Source: Poecilobothrus nobilitatus
Taxonomy: Eukaryota; Arthropoda; Insecta; Diptera; Dolichopodidae
Reading direction: 5' to 3'
DNA length: 64,000 nt
NCBI GenBank assembly: GCA_947095535.1
Contig: OX352772.1
Span: forward strand, 34,863,445-34,927,444
A program made the position numbers and the translations under genes. Within the stretch, counting starts at the first letter, position 1. Every line of letters begins with the position of its first letter. Positions 59,151 through 64,000 of this stretch are shown here, in pieces. Below the pieces are notes generated by a model. That model worked only from the letters and a program-made list of their open reading frames with translations, made no database searches and had not been told where the DNA came from.

Positions 59151-60639
59151 ATATTTTTTTTGTTTGATTTCTTAAAATAAAAATGAAAATAATATGATTA
59201 CATCACACATACTAACACAAATACAATCAATTCACCATTCATTTGTAAAAAAAAAACAAAAAACAAATTATTTAAAAAAAAATAACAGTAAAGGTGTTGA
59301 AATATTTCAATCATGTTTTGTTTTTTTTTTTATATTTTAACTAAATAACAGCAAAGGATATTTTATATAATTTGAAAAGTTATAAAATACACAACAACAA
59401 CAACAACGACAGCAATAAGAAAAATAACTGTAAATAACGGAAAAGTAATAAAAATTGAAGTGAAACTGATGTATCTATAGATATTTTTGCTTTTATGTAT
59501 TTCTATAGACAATAAATATACAAAAAAAAAATAGAGTGAGAAAAGGATACAAAAATAGAAAGAGAAAAAACCGGAATGAGAGAGAAAAATAAATAGGAAA
59601 AATAATTTTACTTTATGAAGCGATTTTCATTCGCAAATGAAATCGGAAATAACTCATAAATAAATCGAAAACGAAAGGAAATTGAAATTTAATTTTTTTT
59701 TTTTTGCTTTTTTATTCTTTCGTTTTTATTTACTATCTTTTTTCCACCTATTACAATACTTCTCTCTTTCTCTTTATATTTATGTTTTTATTTATTTTTT
59801 TTTTTTTTTGTGGCTAATCCAAAGCTGTCAATTGGAATTCTTACGAGTGAAATCAAAATGATTTTTAATATCTCTTTTATTACCACCCATCAATCCATCT
59901 ATAAAAAAAATTTATTTTTTTCAACTCTGTCTTCATCATCACATCTTTTTTTAGTAAAATTTTTTCATCTCTGTTGTTTTTCCTTCAGTGTAATTTCCGG
60001 ATTGAATGAAAGTGTAAAATTATTTGAATTTACATAACATGTGTATATAAATATACATATACAAGTAGATATAAAATATACCTACACTTAAATATAAAAC
60101 TGTAAAATTTAAAATTGGATTTTTATTAGTCAGGTTATATAATATTTTATTTTATAGTTAAAGATGGATATTACATAAAATTTATACAGTAAAGATAGAA
60201 CAAAATTATGATTTTTTGTTTTTTCGTTTGAACGTTGATTCGGAAAATATAATAAATTACAAAATTACAAAAATTGAAGATTTCAATTTAAAAATTTTTT
60301 TTGTCACTGGATGAATTTTTGGGTTTGTAAATATTTTATAGAAAATAATGTAATATTTTAATTTAAATTTATATAGTAAATAATTTTGAAAAATTTTAAT
60401 TTTATTTTAAAATATTAGATTTGAAATTTATAAATATGTGTATTATGTTATAATGGTTTTATATTTAGATTTTTATCAAATTCAAACATATTTGCAACCG
60501 GAAACCAACAACAATAACAACTAATTTATATTATTTTCTGTATCTCTACGATCTTATGAATTATCCTCAATTTGATTAGATAATTTTGAATTTTAATTAT
60601 AATATTTTATTTGTTGAGCTTTCGCTTTCTTCGTTATGA
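59151..60639. other. AT-rich non-coding stretch
   Basis: No gene was recognised. A CAACAACAACAACAACGACAG patch lies at 59392-59412. The 75-codon frame at 59810-60037 starts at TTG, is rich in S, F, I and L, and shows no motif. Confidence 0.55.
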
Positions 60640-61130
60640 TGCTCTTTCACATTTCTCTGTCCTGATCCGTTGACTTACAATTTATAATTTATAATTTACT
60701 AGTATCTCTCTCAATATTATCTCTAGCTCATCTCTAGATTCTAGAACTGGTTCTTGTTTTGTTGTTATATGGTAGGGTGTGAAAAATCGAACATTGTGCC
60801 CTGCTATTTTTCCTTCTTGCTACAATATGATCAGCACAGTATTTGAAGCCTTTACGACGAACAAAGTATTTGAGCCTTTACGAAACGCACAATACCCTCA
60901 ATTCTTATAAGTTCATTGATTTTGCTGTTCTTCTTCTATATGCTCCATCTTCGAACTTGATAGCACCAAAAATTTTGGCAAAGTATTTCTCTTTCGAAAA
61001 CTCATAAAACGTTTTTATCTACTGTCATCAAGGCCCAGGCTTTACAACTATATATGACAACTAGCCGTATGATAGTTTTATATATTACCAGCTTCATTTG
61101 TCTTGAGAGTAATCTTGACTGCATCAGTTT
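60640..61130 (-). pseudogene. Heavily decayed LINE pol 3' region
   Basis: On the minus strand, short pieces in shifting frames read CKAWALMTVDKNVL, then FEREILCQNFWCYQVRRWSI and, after a stop, RIEGIVRFVKAQ. In order and spacing these match the segment after the reverse transcriptase in RTE- or R4-type LINEs: YGCExWTLxxxDExxLxxFERxxLRxIxG, a RRR-type stretch, then DIVxxVKAQRLRWLGH. At least four stops or shifts are present. The surroundings are clearly richer in G and C than the flanks. The clade is uncertain. Confidence 0.5.
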
Positions 61131-61345
61131 TTTAATTGTTTGTCAATATTAGCTGTGATAATTACCTTAATTAATAATCTATTGGTTCTAAATTCTATAA
61201 TTTATACGAATAGTGATTATTTATTTTTTACAATTAGGTTATATACAGGTTAAGTAGATCATCTTTCTTTAAGTTTTTAATCTGGAAAATTAGTCATGAT
61301 ATTTTCAAAAAAAAATTTATGCTAGCTACCCAATTTTTTTAATAT

Positions 61346-61512
61346 TTTATCTCGATGGTCTAGTGACTAAGAACGTATAAAATACTATACAGACGCCGAG
61401 AGAGGATTCGAATCCTTTACACCTCGTAAAAAAAATTCTCCCTTACGACATTTACAGCCACAGCTGTACAGGAAAGGCTGTGTAATTTTCCTCTAACATT
61501 TATGTGACAGGA
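61346..61512 (+). mobile_element. tRNA-derived SINE, copy 6, diverged
   Basis: The head reads CTCGATGGTCTAGTGACTAA and GAACGTATAAAATACTATAC. The T-arm is damaged to GAGGATTCGAATCCTTTAC, but the B-box core GGATTCGAATCC is intact. It continues TCGTAAAAAAAATTCTCCCT, TACGACATTTACAGCCACAG and CTGTACAGGAAAGGCTGTGT to ATTTATGTGACAGGAG. It lacks the GCC start and a clean A tail, and no target-site duplication was seen, so it is older than copies 1, 3, 4 and 5. Confidence 0.82.
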
Positions 61513-64000
61513 GAACAAACTAAAAACTTAAACTAACACTTGAGTTTTAAGATTCTAAGCTTTAATATAGACTGGTATTCAGTTGATTGCAATTTATACA
61601 AAAAAAAAATGATATAAAGATGAAAACATAAAAATTAAGATAAACATAAAATCATGCGAATTAAATTAAAAACTTATAAATAAAAAAAAATTTTCTTTTG
61701 TTAATTTCAAAAGGTAATAAAGAACATAATCGGTTTTTTTTTTTTTTTTTATTTTAAATAAATAATATTAAATAAAATTCAATTTTCATTTTCACTTTAA
61801 TGCAACATAAAAAAAAAAATTATATTCTTTAGAATTTAAGTTTTACAATACAAATTCAAATTCAAATTTAAAAAGAAAAAAATTCCTATTCTGAACCCTA
61901 ATATCATTTTGAGTAGGCATATATTCATATTCCATCTTTTATTATTTTCCAATAGGATTTATTAAATATTTTATTATAAAAACTGATTTTTATATGAAAA
62001 TAATATTGGAAAAAATAAAATTAATTTTAAATTATATTTATATAATTTGTATATGTATGTATTTTATATTTTAATTTTTATCTAAAAAATATATATATAT
62101 ACATATAAATATACTCAATAGTACAAAAGTTTTAAGTTAATCATAAAGGAGAAAAAAAAAACAGTGGCATTCATTCAATAATAATCCAACTTTTCAATAG
62201 AAGACAAAAAAAGAAGGTATTTTTCATTCATTTTGATATTTTTATCTTTTTCTTTTCTTTAAAAAAAAAAAAAAAAAATTAATTTTGACACATTTTATTC
62301 AGCCAATTGAATTCAACACCATATTGCCCATATTTAATTTCAAAATTGATACGATACATTATATCTAATATCTATTTATTTTTATATAGAGGTACGTATG
62401 TTTGCGCCTTATCTTCAAAATAATACGTTTATCCTGATTAGGAGATAATTTCCTCCTCTTGATTTCATCCTGTTTTTTTTTTTATTTTTTGTCTCAGTTC
62501 TTTTCTCATTTTTAAATCAAACATTATTGGTTTTAATATGATTTCATCTTACATTTTTTTTTATCTTTCTAGTTTCATTTTACAATACCTTATCATCATC
62601 TGTTGGTTTTTCATCCGAGCTTCCTTAGGCTTTACAATCAGAAGAAAAAAATAAAATGAAATTGTACTCTTAATAAATAAGAAAAAGATGTACAATTTTT
62701 TTTATTTTTGTACTTTTTAACTTTTTGATATCATGATCTTCACTTTAATTTTATTTTATTTTTTTTTTTTTTCGTTTCATTTATTCTTCATTCATTTTTG
62801 TTTTTTTTCTTTTGTTTGAAGTCCTTTTTTCATATGGCGCCATCTATTTAGAGAAAAAAAAATACAAGCCAAATGAAAAGAACAAAATTAAACATTTCTT
62901 TCAAAATAACAGTCATAAAGAATTTAGAAAAAATAATTTTTTTTTATAATCGTACTGTTTCTATCTCTTTCTTTTATATATTTTCTTTTTTTTTTTCCTT
63001 TTATTCAGTCGTTGTAATTTAAAAATAAAATAAAAAGTACATCATATCCTGCAAAAAAAAAAATAAATAAATAAAATTTAATCCGTATACAATTTTCCTT
63101 TCATATGATTTCATCCTTTGACAAAAAAAAAAAAAATCTTAAGATATAAATATGTACAAAAGAAATGAAGTCCCCTTTAAAATGTCGAATATAAAGATTG
63201 AAATTGAATTATTAAAATCTTTGAAAAAAAAAAAAAAAGTTATAAAAAATCTCTAAAATTCAAAAAAGAAAAAAAAAATATAAAGATGTTCCTACACTTC
63301 ACTTTACAAAAATTTCTTCCCTATTAAATAAAAGTCCTCTTATAACAAATTTGAACCATTTAATAGATATTTTCAAAATACAAACTCCTAATCTTTTTCT
63401 AAAAAAAAAAAAAAAATTTAAATCATTGTACGTTCTTGTAATTTACCACTAGTAAATCTTAAGATTATCATCCCCTCCATTCAACATAACAATAACACAA
63501 GAAATTATCAAATTTCATGTATGTACATATTATTTCATAATTTTCTATATATCCCTACCTACATAGAAACAGGAAAATGCTTAGGTACATATTTCAAATA
63601 TTCTTATGATTTCTCATACCTATCATATTATAATCAATGTTTAAAAATTCATATCTAGCACTAAATAATATACGTATATATTTTTTTTCTTTTTTTAAGT
63701 TATATGAAATGAAAAATAATAGTAATAGTAGTAATCTTAAGGGTAAAAGATTATATAAATTTTAACTGTAAAGGATAACTATTTAAAAGTTTCACTATAC
63801 TATCTTATAAAAAAATAAAAGAAAATGCCAAAAAAAAAAAACGAAAAACAAACGAAATCAAATAATAATACCTATCTTTCATATCCTTTTTTTTTTTTTG
63901 TTGCTCAATGAAATTTTTAGCAAATTATAACAACATCATTTTGTCGTAATAACAAAGTGAATAGAGGCTTTTGAAAATTTTACATTAAGGAAATAAAGCC
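61513..64000. other. AT-rich non-coding stretch to window end
   Basis: No gene was recognised. Homopolymers, TA-rich patches (62085-62110) and short AAATAAAT tracts fill the sequence. At 62392 a TATATAGAG|GTACGT word is a weak donor-like site with no exon support. Confidence 0.6.

Overview
This window looks like non-coding DNA (intergenic or intronic) from the nuclear genome of a higher fly (Diptera, probably Brachycera). The base composition is extremely AT-rich, with hundreds of A and T homopolymer runs and no long open reading frame. I found no intact protein-coding gene, rRNA gene or free-standing tRNA gene. Nearly all the information sits in transposable-element copies and their decayed remnants. 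The fly assignment rests on repeats at 21590-22316, 7875-8140 and 52330-53055. From memory, these resemble the DINE-1/Helentron-like repeats of Drosophila and related flies (a GTTTGTAAC-type start, a GTCCGTCCGT block, tandem internal units, a TATACCC/GGGTATA end). No database was consulted.

Layout. 1-13500: AT-rich sequence with three copies of a tRNA-derived SINE (3503-3688, 7622-7729, 8400-8587), an RNase H remnant of a LINE (5347-5595), a Helentron-like 3' end, a cluster of small repeats and one candidate small exon (11025-11089). 13531-21435: the most striking structure, a 7.9 kb inverted-repeat element. Its two nearly identical 1.27-1.31 kb arms each hold a 476-bp tandem repeat, and they enclose 5.3 kb carrying an unrecognised coding remnant (15225-15782). 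21590-26420: a Helentron-like element with three internal units, two degenerate copies of the arm repeat, a TA-flanked MITE (24149-24700) and a SINE. 29744-34030: small coding remnants, a SINE, and a cluster of degenerate tRNA-like units. 36045-39490: another arm fragment, a composition outlier and a 5'-truncated LINE with a poly(A) tail. 42983-48474: splice-like signals, a MITE-like element built from about ten copies of a TTCGTACTTATGTCAT-type motif, and two overlapping unrecognised reading frames. 52330-61520: a second Helentron-type element containing a strong hairpin, two LINE pol remnants and a diverged SINE.

How it fits together. The SINE copies end in A-rich tails and four of them have recognisable target-site duplications, so they were inserted by a LINE machinery. 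At least three separate LINE remnants are visible, but I could not identify the partner. A few sites look like splice signals of a very long host gene: a 65-nt exon at 11025-11089, a CAG|GTAAGT ratchet-type site on the minus strand at 45561/45560, and a 19-nt microexon candidate at 42983-43001. They lie on different strands, so they cannot all belong to one gene, and each is only a candidate.

Caution on reading frames: in this composition, 60-100 codon open frames made of F, I, K, N, L and Y arise by chance. Some of the longer ones start at TTG. They were left out unless a domain or a clear break in composition supported them.
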